From: CAZJJK01 sp964546285 | Lineage (GTDB): Bacteria > Spirochaetota > Spirochaetia > Treponematales > Breznakiellaceae | Assembly: GCA_964546285.1 (NCBI GenBank) | Contig: CAZJJK010000011.1 | Location: 1-46,678 of the forward strand | Direction: 5' to 3' | Length of the DNA: 46,678 bases | In this document: positions 1 to 8,491 of the stretch, in pieces | Numbering within the stretch: position 1 is the first letter of the stretch | How the letters are laid out: each line of letters opens with the position of its first letter | Program-made: the position numbers and the translations under genes | Notes under the pieces: generated by a model | Told to the model about the DNA's origin: nothing | Seen by the model: only the letters and a program-made list of their open reading frames with translations | Databases searched by the model: none

Positions 1-51
1 CCGCGACATCCACCTTGGCAAGGTGGCGCTCTACCACTGAGCTATTCCCGC
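1..51 (-). tRNA. tRNA-Gly(GCC), 3' part cut by the window edge
   Basis: Read on the minus strand, the sequence starts with acceptor arm GCGGGAA, then a D arm and an anticodon arm CCACC-TTGCCAA-GGTGG with anticodon GCC (glycine). The T arm begins with GCGG and is cut off by the window start. It is the last member of a four-gene co-directional tRNA cluster. Confidence 0.93.
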
Positions 52-95
52 AAAACCTGCCCCAATGGGGCCGACCCTCCAAATGAGGATCGAAA

Positions 96-168
96 TGAGC
101 CGCGAAGGGATCGAACCTTCGACCCGCAGATTAAGAGTCTGCTGCTCTGCCAGCTGAGCTAGCGGCCC
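96..168 (-). tRNA. tRNA-Lys(CTT)
   Basis: A complete cloverleaf on the minus strand. The acceptor GGGCCGC pairs with GCGGCTC (one G-U), the anticodon arm is GCAGA-CTCTTAA-TCTGC, and the T loop is GGTTCGATCC. The anticodon CTT reads lysine AAG. No CCA is encoded after the discriminator A, so the CCA end must be added enzymatically. Confidence 0.95.
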
Positions 169-222
169 ATGTTAATTTTCATTTCGACGAGGGTTAACGG
201 ATATCCGTCTGCCTTCGTACTC

Positions 223-296
223 TGCGTCCGACAGGAGTCGAACCTGCGACCTACGGATTCGAAGTCCGTCGCTCTATCCAGCTGAGCTACGAACGC
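223..296 (-). tRNA. tRNA-Arg(TCG)
   Basis: A complete cloverleaf on the minus strand. The acceptor GCGTTCG pairs with CGGACGC (one G-U), and the anticodon arm is ACGGA-CTTCGAA-TCCGT with anticodon TCG, which reads arginine CGN codons. The discriminator is A and CCA is not encoded. Confidence 0.95.
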
Positions 297-327
297 ATTC
301 GGTCTCGGCTCGGCGCCGGATTGGCAG

Positions 328-401
328 GGTGGATGACGGGGCTTGAACCCGCGACACCCAGATCCACAGTCTGGCGCTCTACCGACTGAGCTACATCCAC
401 C
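328..401 (-). tRNA. tRNA-His(GTG)
   Basis: A complete cloverleaf on the minus strand. The acceptor GTGGATG pairs with CATCCAC, and the extra 5' G (position -1) faces discriminator C, the hallmark of histidine tRNA. The anticodon arm is CCAGA-CTGTGGA-TCTGG with anticodon GTG. It is the first gene of the tRNA cluster, and CCA is not encoded. Confidence 0.95.
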
Positions 402-419
402 GTCGAACTGACGCAAGGA

Positions 420-448
420 AATATGAACGAACACGGAGAAAGAGTCAA
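420..448 (-). promoter_or_regulatory. sigma70-like promoter of the tRNA cluster
   Basis: On the minus strand, TTGACT (443-448) and CATATT (420-425) are separated by exactly 17 bases. The expected start lies about 12 bases before the tRNA-His gene. Spacing and position fit a housekeeping promoter for the whole tRNA array. Confidence 0.6.
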
Positions 449-532
449 GAGGATACCACTACGCTTGTTTAGACCGCCGTAGACCGTTCAAGCGGCGAAA
501 AACAGCGGTTCAATCGGAGAAGGCGGTTCAGA

Positions 533-575
533 CTTTCTTAATCACTTATCAATTTCAGCCGATAAGAAAGGGAGG
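533..575 (+). promoter_or_regulatory. Inverted repeats and a sigma28-like box before flgN
   Basis: GCCGATAA (558-565) is identical to the classical sigma28 -10 element. TAA at 539-541 sits at the -35 distance, but the rest of the -35 is poor. The same bases form two alternative stem-loops: CTTATC (545-550) with GATAAG (561-566), and CTTTCTTA (533-540) with TAAGAAAG (563-570). The last arm directly abuts the flgN Shine-Dalgarno GGAGG (571-575). A transcript starting about 7 bases after the -10 would begin inside the Shine-Dalgarno, so the stem-loop reading may be the better one. Confidence 0.4.
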
Positions 576-581
576 AATGCC

Positions 582-1079
582 ATGATGATAATTCAGGAAA
601 CCGCGGACGAGCTGATGACCGTTTTGCGGCGGGAAGTAGCCCTGTTAGAACGTTTAGCCGCGGCTCAACAGATTGTGCGGGAAGCCGTATTCGCTCGCGA
701 ATGGGCAAATTTGGAAGCGGTACTTAAGCGTCTCAGTGCTTATGGCGAGGAATTTGAGGATTTGGATCGTGAGCGAGTTCGCTTATTTAAGGTTTTTCGC
801 GATGGACAGCCGGAAGCCATCGGCTTTTACGCGATGGCGTCGCAGCTGGATTCTGTTAGAAAGCGCGAATTGACGGATTTATACCGCCGCTTGAAGCTTG
901 ATGTTTTAAAGGTACGCTTGGCGAATGGATCCTTAGCGGCGTACTTGGATGAGGCGAAGAGTCTGGTTGGTGATTTTTTGGCGGCGGCTTTTCCCGACCG
1001 TAAGGGACGTTTGTATTCGCGCCGTGGTGCGGCTGTCGCTTCAGACATGAGTAGTTTGGTCCTTAATCAGACCTTGTAA
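582..1079 (+). CDS. flgN: FlgN-like flagellar export chaperone
   Basis: A 165-residue, mostly helical, charged protein directly before flgK. In other bacteria FlgN binds the C-termini of the hook-filament junction proteins FlgK and FlgL in the cytoplasm and delivers them to the export gate. Residues 1-110 read as long amphipathic helices with regularly spaced Leu/Glu/Arg. Family sequence identity is always low, so the call leans on size, helical character and position. GGAGG lies 6 bases before the first ATG and 9 before a second ATG at 585. It is the first gene of the flgN-flgK-flgL-fliW-csrA operon. Confidence 0.8.
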   Translation: MMIIQETADELMTVLRREVALLERLAAAQQIVREAVFAREWANLEAVLKRLSAYGEEFEDLDRERVRLFKVFRDGQPEAIGFYAMASQLDSVRKRELTDLYRRLKLDVLKVRLANGSLAAYLDEAKSLVGDFLAAAFPDRKGRLYSRRGAAVASDMSSLVLNQTL

Positions 1080-1090
1080 CGGGAGTATCG

Positions 1091-2968
1091 ATGCAATCCA
1101 CTTTTGCCGGTATTGAACTTGGCAAGCGTTCATTAGTCGCTCAACAGCAGGGCTTAGCGACAATTGGGCACAATTTAGCCAATGCTTCGACCGAAGGCTA
1201 TTCGAGGCAGAGGGTTGATTTGGAAGCTATGGAACCGCTTTATCTGCCGGGCTTAAACCGCGAGGAAACTCCGGGACAGGTTGGGCAAGGCGCTGTGGTC
1301 CAAAGGCTGGAACGTGTCCGCGACGCTTTGCTGGATAAGCGCATCATCGCGCAGACTAATGGCGAAGGCTATTGGAGTACGCGGGATACGTATATCCTTA
1401 TGCTGGAGCGTCTGTACAATGAACCTGATGATGTATCCGTCCGCGGTCGTATGGACGCGTTTTGGGACGCGTGGCAGGAATTGTCCCTGTTTCCGGCTGA
1501 AGCCGCCCCGCGTCAAGCGGTATTGGAGCGCGGTCAGACCCTCGTTGACGCTATACACGAGCGCTATAAGGGTTTGTCGGGATTGCGCGATATGGCGGAT
1601 GCCGATATAAGGGGTACCGTTGATCGGGTAAATGATATTGTTAGCCGTGTCGCTACTTTAAATGATGAAATACAAAAAATCCGCGCTCAGGGCGATTCCC
1701 CTAATGATTTATACGATCGCCGCGATCTTCTGGTGGAAGAATTAGCTGGAATTATCGATATTACTATCGATGACCGCGACCCGGATGAGTATACCGTTCA
1801 TACCGCCGGGTTGATTGTGGTTCAAGGCGGATCATCGCGGCGCTTCGATCTTAAACTTGGCCTGGACAATGAAGGCTACGCCGATGTGGTATGGAAGCAA
1901 TCAGGCGAAAAGGCGGTCTTTTCGGGCGGCAGCCTGGCCGCTTTAATAGAACTTCGTGACATAAGCTTGCGGAGCGAGATTCAATCCTTAGATACCATGA
2001 CTATGAATTTCGCCGATCTTGTAAACGAAATTCATGCCGCCGGGGTAGGGATTAATGGACGCGCCGGAGAAAATTTCTTTGTGGAACGACCCTTTGTAAC
2101 TGACGCTTCGGGGAATTACGATAGAGATGGGGATGGTTTTTTAGACTCATCCTATATTTTCCGACTGACAGGCGCCCATAAGCTGGATGCGCGGGATCAT
2201 ATAGGTTTGGAAGGAACTTTGACCTTAGCCGCCTCTTCCGGTCCCGTGTCCGTTCCATACTATGCTAGTGATACGGTTAATGATCTTGTCGCCCGCGTCA
2301 ATGACGCTGGCGCTGAAGTAGTGGCGCGTTTGGATAGGGAAGGCCGCTTTGTCCTAAAAGCGACAAGCGCCGCTGATCCCGCCTATCCGGATTTTGTCAT
2401 TAGGGATATTTCCGATTCCGGCCGTTTTCTAGAGGGGTACGCTGGCATACTGGCGGAAGTTGGGGAAGGCGGCGCGTATACCTGGGACAGAGCTGATGCC
2501 GTGGCTGTATTGGCTGGGGGCGGGGCGCGCTACTCGGTCGCTCCGGTGGCTCACCCTTCGGCATGGATGGAAATCAACCCGGCTCTTAAAAAAGATACCC
2601 TGTCCATCGCGGCCGGCTTCGCGGAGGCCGGTCAGAGCCTAAATCCGGGTAATGGGGAAGCCGCCATCGCTATCGCCGCCTTGCGTCGCGATCCCGTAAT
2701 GGTAGGCAGGCTAGATACCTTTGACGACTATTTCGCGGACGCGGTAGCTCGCGTTGGCTTGCTGGGAGAACAGTCTGAGCGCGCTTTGGAAACGCAAAGC
2801 CTTATAATGAAACAATTAAAAGATATGAGGCAATCAATTTCCGGTGTCAATATCGATGAGGAGCTATCGGATATGATTAAGTACCAGCATGGATACAGCG
2901 CCGCGGCTCGTTTTGTCACAACCGTTAATGAAATGCTGGATACTATTATAAACCGGATGGGAGTATAG
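1091..2968 (+). CDS. flgK: Flagellar hook-associated protein 1 (FlgK)
   Basis: The first hook-filament junction protein, exported through the flagellar channel and placed between hook and filament. The N-terminus has the rod/hook family signature GHNLANASTEGYSRQR (residues 26-41). The C-terminus ends with the matching coiled-coil segment (VNIDEELSDMIKYQHGYSAA to the end), as in all axial proteins. The 625-residue length is within the family range. Start: GGGAG 6 bases before ATG. flgL follows after 4 bases, so the two partners are probably made together. Confidence 0.95.
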   Translation: MQSTFAGIELGKRSLVAQQQGLATIGHNLANASTEGYSRQRVDLEAMEPLYLPGLNREETPGQVGQGAVVQRLERVRDALLDKRIIAQTNGEGYWSTRDTYILMLERLYNEPDDVSVRGRMDAFWDAWQELSLFPAEAAPRQAVLERGQTLVDAIHERYKGLSGLRDMADADIRGTVDRVNDIVSRVATLNDEIQKIRAQGDSPNDLYDRRDLLVEELAGIIDITIDDRDPDEYTVHTAGLIVVQGGSSRRFDLKLGLDNEGYADVVWKQSGEKAVFSGGSLAALIELRDISLRSEIQSLDTMTMNFADLVNEIHAAGVGINGRAGENFFVERPFVTDASGNYDRDGDGFLDSSYIFRLTGAHKLDARDHIGLEGTLTLAASSGPVSVPYYASDTVNDLVARVNDAGAEVVARLDREGRFVLKATSAADPAYPDFVIRDISDSGRFLEGYAGILAEVGEGGAYTWDRADAVAVLAGGGARYSVAPVAHPSAWMEINPALKKDTLSIAAGFAEAGQSLNPGNGEAAIAIAALRRDPVMVGRLDTFDDYFADAVARVGLLGEQSERALETQSLIMKQLKDMRQSISGVNIDEELSDMIKYQHGYSAAARFVTTVNEMLDTIINRMGV

Positions 2969-2972
2969 TTGA

Positions 2973-4220
2973 ATGAGACGTATAGCGACTAATATGCCGA
3001 ACGATGATCTTCAATTCAGGCTGCGTCGTCATGAAGCGGCTTTGTCGTCGCTTCAGACAAAAATGGCGACGCAGAATCGGATTACGGACTTGCGGGAAGA
3101 CCCCTTGGCCGCCGCTAGAGCCGTTCGTTATGACTCGTATTTAACCCGGCTGGAACGCTATGAACGTAATGCCCTATACGCTGAAAGTTATTATACCAAT
3201 GTCGATGGATATCTTGGTCACAGCCAGGAAGTTTTACAGCGAATCCGAGAAATTGCCGTCCAAGGCGCGAATGGCGTGTATTCACAGGAAGACCAACGTT
3301 ATATGGGGGTTGAGGTGGACCAGTTGTTGCGAGAATTGGTGCAGACCGCCAACGCGGATGGACCTGACGGCACAAGACTGTTCGCCGGTGACCGGGCGTA
3401 TACCGAACCCTTCCGCGTTGTGGAGGGCGATGTGGCTGGGGCCGGGGAGTCTGTCATCAAAGAGGTCGTATACCAAGGCGCCGGAGCCAGCCGGAACGCG
3501 GAAGTGGCGGAGGGCGCCTACGCCGAATTAGATCTTTCAGGCGGAGAGGTTTTTTGGGCTGAAAAAATGAAGATTATCTCGAGCCTGGACGCTTCCACTT
3601 ATAGAGTGCCAAGTGCTTCAATAGTTAGAGTCGATGGCTATGATATCCAATTAAACATGGGAGACAGTGTTCAAAGCATAGCCGCTAAAATCAACGATTC
3701 CGCCGCGCCGGTAAAGGCCGCTATAGATCCCGATACGGGCGGTTTAGTTTTAGAGGGGACCAACGCTCACCTCATCCGTTTGGAAGACGGTCCGGATTCC
3801 AAGGTGTTTGTCAACCTGGGCTTGATTAAGTCTGTTCCAGATAGCGGTACTCCAAATTGGTCGCCCGCGGCTCAGGTTTCAGGCGCTTCCACCTTTGACG
3901 CCATTATTCGCTTACGGGACGCGTTGTTTTCAGGTGACGCCGAGACGGTTGGCGGAACGGGTTTAGCCGGTATAGATTTCGCGCTGGATAACCTGAACGC
4001 TCGTCGGACAGAACTTGGCAGTCGTCATGAACGAGTCAGCTTAAGCTGGCGTCGCTTGAACGCCGAAATCCCCGATGTAACAGCCAATCTAGCCCGCGAA
4101 GCTTCCTTGGATTTCGCCGAAGCCGCGACCGATCTTAGTTCCTTGGAATTCGCTCACAAAGCGGCGCTTCAGACCGCCGCCAAACTTATCCAGCCGACCT
4201 TACTTGATTATCTAAAATAG
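2973..4220 (+). CDS. flgL: Flagellar hook-associated protein 3 (FlgL)
   Basis: The second hook-filament junction protein and a flagellin-family member. The N-terminal region carries the typical run RITDLREDPLAAARAVRYDS followed by heptad repeats up to about residue 125 (IREIAVQGANGVYSQEDQRY). The C-terminal helix (LNARRTELGSRHERV to LDYLK) is the partner D0/D1 segment. 415 residues. The start ATG has GGGAG 9 bases upstream, inside the end of flgK. It sits between flgK and fliW. Confidence 0.94.
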   Translation: MRRIATNMPNDDLQFRLRRHEAALSSLQTKMATQNRITDLREDPLAAARAVRYDSYLTRLERYERNALYAESYYTNVDGYLGHSQEVLQRIREIAVQGANGVYSQEDQRYMGVEVDQLLRELVQTANADGPDGTRLFAGDRAYTEPFRVVEGDVAGAGESVIKEVVYQGAGASRNAEVAEGAYAELDLSGGEVFWAEKMKIISSLDASTYRVPSASIVRVDGYDIQLNMGDSVQSIAAKINDSAAPVKAAIDPDTGGLVLEGTNAHLIRLEDGPDSKVFVNLGLIKSVPDSGTPNWSPAAQVSGASTFDAIIRLRDALFSGDAETVGGTGLAGIDFALDNLNARRTELGSRHERVSLSWRRLNAEIPDVTANLAREASLDFAEAATDLSSLEFAHKAALQTAAKLIQPTLLDYLK

Positions 4221-4229
4221 GAGCCAACA

Positions 4230-4679
4230 ATGCGCGTAGCGACAAAAGCCTATGGTGTGGTTGATATAGATGAAAGGCAACGGATACGTTTCCCCAACGG
4301 CATCCTGGGCTTTGAGAAATTCAAGGAATACGCTCTACTGGACGGTGAGCGTCAGCCCTTTTATTGGCTACAATCGATAGATGTTGAGCGTATAGCTTTT
4401 ATTCTGGTAAACCCCTTTTTATTCCGCCCCGATTATGAGTTGGATATCGATGACGCTGATCTATCGGAAATTGGCATTACCGATCCAGAGACGGCCTTGG
4501 TCTTCGCTATAGTTACCCTGCCGCCGGACGGTTCGCCCATGACGGCTAATTTACAGGGGCCTTTAGTCATCAATCGCGACGCCCGTTTAGCCAGGCAAGC
4601 GGTGCTTACCGATCCACGCTGGAAGACGAAACACGATATTTTAGCTGAATTAGCGGCGTCCAAGAAGGCTACATGCTGA
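4230..4679 (+). CDS. fliW: Flagellar assembly factor FliW
   Basis: FliW binds both flagellin and CsrA. When flagellin is exported, freed FliW captures CsrA and lifts repression of flagellin translation. The 149-residue protein has the family pattern RIRFPNGILGFEKFKEYALL near the N-terminus, FYWLQSID in the middle and MTANLQGPLVIN (residues 104-115) toward the end. It overlaps csrA by 7 bases, so the two are translationally coupled, as usual for this pair. Start: GGAG 7 bases before ATG. Confidence 0.95.
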   Translation: MRVATKAYGVVDIDERQRIRFPNGILGFEKFKEYALLDGERQPFYWLQSIDVERIAFILVNPFLFRPDYELDIDDADLSEIGITDPETALVFAIVTLPPDGSPMTANLQGPLVINRDARLARQAVLTDPRWKTKHDILAELAASKKATC

Positions 4680-4903
4680 TATTGTCGCGCAAAGCCGGTG
4701 AGAAAATCATGATCGGCGATGATATAGCGGTAAGCGTCATCGAAATACGCGGCGATCAAGTGAAACTGGGCTTGGAAGCGCCGCGCTCGGTTAAAGTGTA
4801 TAGAAGGGAAGTATTTGACGCCATAAGAAGCGAGAATCAAGCCGCCGCCGACTCTCCCGCGCGCTTACCGGAAAATCTGACCGCTTTTGATGACAAGGGC
4901 TAA
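4673..4903 (+). CDS. csrA: Translational regulator CsrA
   Basis: A small RNA-binding dimer that blocks ribosome access at GGA-containing leaders. The 76-residue sequence starts MLILSRKAGEKIMIGDDI and contains VKLGLEAPRSVKVYRREV, including the conserved Arg that contacts RNA. The C-terminal 20 residues are a variable tail. It overlaps the end of fliW, with AGAAGG inside fliW as a possible ribosome site. Its expected target, a flagellin leader with several GGA triplets, lies in the same window (13953-14028). The gene ends 6 bases from the convergent HD-GYP gene, with no obvious terminator between them. Confidence 0.96.
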   Translation: MLILSRKAGEKIMIGDDIAVSVIEIRGDQVKLGLEAPRSVKVYRREVFDAIRSENQAAADSPARLPENLTAFDDKG

Positions 4904-4909
4904 GCTGTT

Positions 4910-5992
4910 TTAGTCGGCGTGGGTTTTATAGATAGAACGGAAATCAGCTTGGATATAGTCAAAAAGCTCGACTAAAGCCGGATCGAAATTCTTTCCGGCG
5001 ACATCACTGATATAGGCCGCCGCTCTAACATGCGAAAACGCTGTTTTATAGCTTCTAGGCATGCGTAGGGCGTCATACACATCCGCTATGGCTACGATGC
5101 GAGCGGACAGCGGAATCATCGCCCTTTCTATCTTATAGGGATAGCCTTGGCCATCCCAGCGTTCGTGGTGGTAAAGCGCGATCTCTCTGGCCATGGGATT
5201 GGGGTAGGTAGAGAGTATATACGCGCCATTTATAGTGTGCTCCCGCATAACCGCTAATTCCCATTCGTCCAATTTTCCTTTTTTATTCAATATATCATCT
5301 GGCGTTCCGATCTTGCCTACATCGTGCATAGCGGCCAGGAAGGAAATATCGTCAATAAAATCCCTATCGACACTCTCATAACCGGGCCGATCATATAGTT
5401 CCTCCGCTAAGCGGCGTGAGTATAAATTAACCCGTTGAATATGCTTGCCGGTATCATTATCCTTTAGTTTTGAAGCCTCCAGCAAACTTAGGAAGACGCT
5501 ACGTAAAAGAGTCTTATTTTCCTCGGTGATATCGTCAAATAAGACGACAAAACGTTTTGGCGCTTCGCCCTGGTCTGATGGGCTAAAGAGCGGAAAAAGA
5601 TAGGCTTTGGTGATTGTCGTTCCGGCTTCACGGGCTTTATTATGAATTATGCCCTTCCAAGAATAGCCGTTTATCGGTGCGCGAATAGATTTCTCTATAT
5701 CTCGTAAGGCCGTTTCACCTAAGGCTTGAGAAAATAGTTCGGAAAAGTTCCTTTTTCGCAAATGATAATAACGGGCAAACAAACGGTCACAAGCCTCGTT
5801 AGCGAATACGATATGAAAGGAAGGATCAATAACCAGTACCGGAAAGGGCGAGTTTACAAAGGCGGCGTACTCACGATCTTGGGCTGTGGCCCTGGAAGGA
5901 GAAGACCCCTTTTCGTCCTCATCTATCGCCTCTAGTTGGGCATAGGCTTCTTTCTCTTCTTTTGAACGTAGGTATTCGTTATTTTTAGGCAT
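4910..5992 (-). CDS. PAS and HD-GYP domain protein, probable cyclic-di-GMP phosphodiesterase
   Basis: 360 residues. About 45-155 read as a PAS-type sensor (FVNSPFPVLVIDPSFHIVFA onward), and about 165-350 are an HD-GYP domain. The catalytic HD pair is at 223-224 (AMHDVGKIG), and the full signature HHERWDGQGYP is at 275-285, so the active site looks intact. HD-GYP enzymes hydrolyse cyclic-di-GMP. No membrane segment is seen, so it is probably cytoplasmic with an internal signal. Its start overlaps tsaB by 8 bases at the end of the flaB-fliD transcription block, close to a PilZ effector. The signal sensed by the PAS domain cannot be read from sequence. Confidence 0.88.
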   Translation of the reverse strand: MPKNNEYLRSKEEKEAYAQLEAIDEDEKGSSPSRATAQDREYAAFVNSPFPVLVIDPSFHIVFANEACDRLFARYYHLRKRNFSELFSQALGETALRDIEKSIRAPINGYSWKGIIHNKAREAGTTITKAYLFPLFSPSDQGEAPKRFVVLFDDITEENKTLLRSVFLSLLEASKLKDNDTGKHIQRVNLYSRRLAEELYDRPGYESVDRDFIDDISFLAAMHDVGKIGTPDDILNKKGKLDEWELAVMREHTINGAYILSTYPNPMAREIALYHHERWDGQGYPYKIERAMIPLSARIVAIADVYDALRMPRSYKTAFSHVRAAAYISDVAGKNFDPALVELFDYIQADFRSIYKTHAD

Positions 5993-6674
5993 TGTTTGAT
6001 CGCTTAATAAGGTTTAATTCGGCGTCGCTTAAGCGGATATAGTCCGGACCGATGTTTTCCTCCTCGCCTGAAGCTCTTGTCTTATATCGAGCTTCAGCCA
6101 AAGCCGCTAAAAAAGGGGCGGAACCACGGCGGCTAGTTGGACTCGCGCTAACACGGTTTTCTCCCATGACGGCTGTAAAGGCACCAACCGCTTTCTCGGC
6201 GTCAGGACCGCAAATATGTATCGTGTCACTGTCTTTAAAACGCTGGGCTATGGTTGCGGCGGATTCGTCAAAGTCCGCGCAAAGCCGGACTCCTCGCTTA
6301 TAAATAGCGCCGAACCAACGCTCGTGTTTAGCGTCTATAAGGGCTAAAACGGAGCCGGGCCAAGCTGTCCAGGCGGCCGCTACGCAATCTAGGGTAGAAA
6401 CGGCGATAAGCGGCCTGTCAAGCGCGACTGAAAGGCCTTTAGCCGCCGCCATGCCTATTCTAAGTCCCGTAAAAGAACCAGGCCCGCGCATGCAGGCGAT
6501 TAGGTCTATCTGAGTCGTCTCAAGGCCAGCCAGCGCCAAAAGGCTGTCCGCTGAAGCTTGTAAGCGTTCCGAATGTGAAAGACCGGCGTCGATTTCCAGA
6601 CAATAATTTCCCCGGTCGGTCTGGAGGGCGACTGAAAGCAGCTCAGTCGCTGTATCAAAAGCTATAACATTCAC
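5985..6674 (-). CDS. tsaB: tRNA threonylcarbamoyladenosine biosynthesis protein TsaB
   Basis: An ASKHA-fold partner of TsaD and TsaE in making the essential t6A37 modification on ANN-decoding tRNAs. 229 residues beginning MNVIAFDTATELLSVAL, with the family motif GPGSFTGLRIGMAAAKGLS at about 65-83. The C-terminal part is divergent, as usual in TsaB. It overlaps tsaE by 4 bases and the HD-GYP gene by 8, so it is part of the same co-transcribed block. Confidence 0.93.
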   Translation of the reverse strand: MNVIAFDTATELLSVALQTDRGNYCLEIDAGLSHSERLQASADSLLALAGLETTQIDLIACMRGPGSFTGLRIGMAAAKGLSVALDRPLIAVSTLDCVAAAWTAWPGSVLALIDAKHERWFGAIYKRGVRLCADFDESAATIAQRFKDSDTIHICGPDAEKAVGAFTAVMGENRVSASPTSRRGSAPFLAALAEARYKTRASGEEENIGPDYIRLSDAELNLIKRSNNA

Positions 6675-7108
6675 GGTAACGTCGTCTCCAAATAGGGATC
6701 ATCGATACACAAACACCGACTCCCGTCTTCCAAGACCTCAATCGTGATGGATGCCGCTTCAGAAGGCAGGGCGGATGCTACTCGCTCGCTCCACTCTATT
6801 ACCGAAACGCCATCGCCATAAAGGTATTCTTCCGCGCCAATATCCAAAAAATCGTCAGCGCTGCGCAAACGGTACGCGTCCATATGGTAGAGCGGCATGC
6901 GACCTTCGTACTCTTGGATTAAGGTATAACTTGGACTGCGAACAGCGTCCTTTATACCCAAACCCTTGGCTAAGCCTTGGGTCAGGGTGGTTTTGCCCAC
7001 GCCAAGATCTCCTCTTAGAGCGAGTATCATGCCGGGCTTAAGGGCTTGGGCGATACGGGCGCCAAAAGCGAGCATAGCTTCGGCGGAGTCTATAGTATAA
7101 CGCTTCAC
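6671..7108 (-). CDS. tsaE: tRNA threonylcarbamoyladenosine biosynthesis ATPase TsaE
   Basis: A P-loop ATPase that drives the TsaB/TsaD t6A cycle. 145 residues, with Walker A GDLGVGKTT (34-42) and the family segments RSPSYTLIQEY and YHMDAYRL, plus VIEWSERV near the C-terminal third. All key elements are present. It sits between a small unknown gene and tsaB with 4-base overlaps on both sides, indicating tight coupling. Confidence 0.95.
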   Translation of the reverse strand: MKRYTIDSAEAMLAFGARIAQALKPGMILALRGDLGVGKTTLTQGLAKGLGIKDAVRSPSYTLIQEYEGRMPLYHMDAYRLRSADDFLDIGAEEYLYGDGVSVIEWSERVASALPSEAASITIEVLEDGSRCLCIDDPYLETTLP

Positions 7109-7368
7109 GGTAAGCGGCCGTCCTTATCCAAAAGAGAAACACGGTCGCGGATACCGCTGATAATTGACACTAAAGGAAATTCTATAACATCGAGCAAGGT
7201 AACACTTATTTCCTTAAAACCGGTCGGCTGGGTTTCTATAATAAATTCCACACGGCTTTCCATAAGCCGATCTTGTAGTTCTATGACCGCGGTACCCAAG
7301 AATACCCGGCGATAATAGATGGGTAAGTCCTTACGAGTAATATCCTTTATTTCGACAAGCGTCATAGA
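7105..7368 (-). CDS. Small conserved-looking protein of unknown function
   Basis: The open frame runs back to 7467, but that start would overlap the end of the PilZ gene by 68 bases and encode an odd N-terminus. I prefer the ATG at 7368 (MTLVEIKDITRKDLPIYYRR), giving 87 residues. No convincing Shine-Dalgarno is seen at either start. The protein alternates strands and helices (VFLGTAVIELQDRL, VEFIIETQPTGF, ISVTLLDVIEFPLVSII) with no known motif or signal peptide. It sits between the PilZ gene and tsaE and overlaps tsaE by 4 bases. Function unknown; the coordinates of the N-terminus are uncertain. Confidence 0.6.
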   Translation of the reverse strand, partial: SMTLVEIKDITRKDLPIYYRRVFLGTAVIELQDRLMESRVEFIIETQPTGFKEISVTLLDVIEFPLVSIISGIRDRVSLLDKDGRLP

Positions 7369-7399
7369 ACTTACATAGTAAATGATACCGCTGGGTTTA

Positions 7400-8482
7400 T
7401 CAATCCTGACGATATCCGAATAGTTGAGAATATATAGTATTAAGAGAATTTGTAGGTATTTTGGCAAATTGGATGTGCATTATGGTGGCGTTGCCGGAGC
7501 GGTTAGTCCTAACTACCCGTCCAATAAACGGAAGTTTATTGCCATGACTATCATCCATATCAACCCGGGCAAAAACGCCGGCTTTGAGCGGCGCGGCGGT
7601 CTTAATAGCGCAGCCTCCAGCGGAAACATCAATAATCAATCCAGCGCTTCCCGTGCCTGGGGGCGTCTTTGAATTTGGGACATAGTGTACAAACACGCAG
7701 GAAAAACGCGAAGAACGACGGCGGCCGCGCCGCTTTGTTTGTCTATCAGACAGGGGGGCTAGTTCCAGTTCGGTGATAAGATCTTTTCCGGCTTTAGTGT
7801 AGGAGAGTATTTTCGCGTATATAATGACGCTTTGGGCCGCCTCTGTCATAACTGAAAGGCTAAGTTCGGCTCCACGCGGGAAACGTATTAAATTCCCCAT
7901 CACATCACGCGGCGTCTCTATTAGTACTCTATCGCCCTGGCTTTGGAGAATACGGACGGGATAATGTTCGTTCTTAGGCCCAATAAGGACGCCCGCGCCG
8001 CTTTTTTTTACTATAGCGACAGAAGAAGGCGTTTTGGTTCCACGTTCCTCATAGTCATCCAAAGCGGCGCGAATGGAAAAGAGGAGGGCTTTTTCTTCTT
8101 CCGCCGTTTTGTCGTTTTCGGCGGAATGCTCAATTTGGTTGTAGCTTTGTTTTAGAAAGGCGTCGAAAGCGCTTGGATTGGCGGCCAACGCTTCGGTATC
8201 TGGATTCTTGGTCTTTCTAAGGTGACGATATAAAAAATCGCTTTGCGCGGCGTTCAGTCCATATCGCGCGGCTATACGGCGGACGCTTCTTGGTCCGCCG
8301 CCGGCGGCCGCGGTAAAGCCGGAAAAGGCGTTACTATCCGTGTTTTTAATGACGCGCTTAGCTGATAAAACATTTTTGATAATCAGAGCCGTTATTCCAG
8401 CTAAAAAGATAATAATAACGATGATAGCCAGTTTGGGGTCGCTTTCTTGAATATAGGAAATTTGCAGGGGGTATAAAAACAT
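7400..8482 (-). CDS. Membrane-anchored PilZ-domain cyclic-di-GMP receptor
   Basis: 360 residues. One membrane segment at about 18-37 (KLAIIVIIIFLAGITALIIK), a helical linker, a beta-rich YcgR-N-like region at about 155-245, and a C-terminal PilZ domain. The PilZ ligand residues are visible: an Arg-rich RRGRRRSSRF (251-260) and DVSAGGCAIKT (285-295), matching RxxxR and (D/N)xSxxG. By family analogy it binds cyclic-di-GMP and adjusts motor or export activity. It lies in the same operon as the HD-GYP enzyme and fliD. Confidence 0.85.
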   Translation of the reverse strand: MFLYPLQISYIQESDPKLAIIVIIIFLAGITALIIKNVLSAKRVIKNTDSNAFSGFTAAAGGGPRSVRRIAARYGLNAAQSDFLYRHLRKTKNPDTEALAANPSAFDAFLKQSYNQIEHSAENDKTAEEEKALLFSIRAALDDYEERGTKTPSSVAIVKKSGAGVLIGPKNEHYPVRILQSQGDRVLIETPRDVMGNLIRFPRGAELSLSVMTEAAQSVIIYAKILSYTKAGKDLITELELAPLSDRQTKRRGRRRSSRFSCVFVHYVPNSKTPPGTGSAGLIIDVSAGGCAIKTAAPLKAGVFARVDMDDSHGNKLPFIGRVVRTNRSGNATIMHIQFAKIPTNSLNTIYSQLFGYRQD

Positions 8483-8491
8483 AATGGCGCT

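Noticed and set aside
159..434. Open frame on the minus strand (91 codons)
   Set aside because: It runs across three tRNA genes and has no ribosome site.
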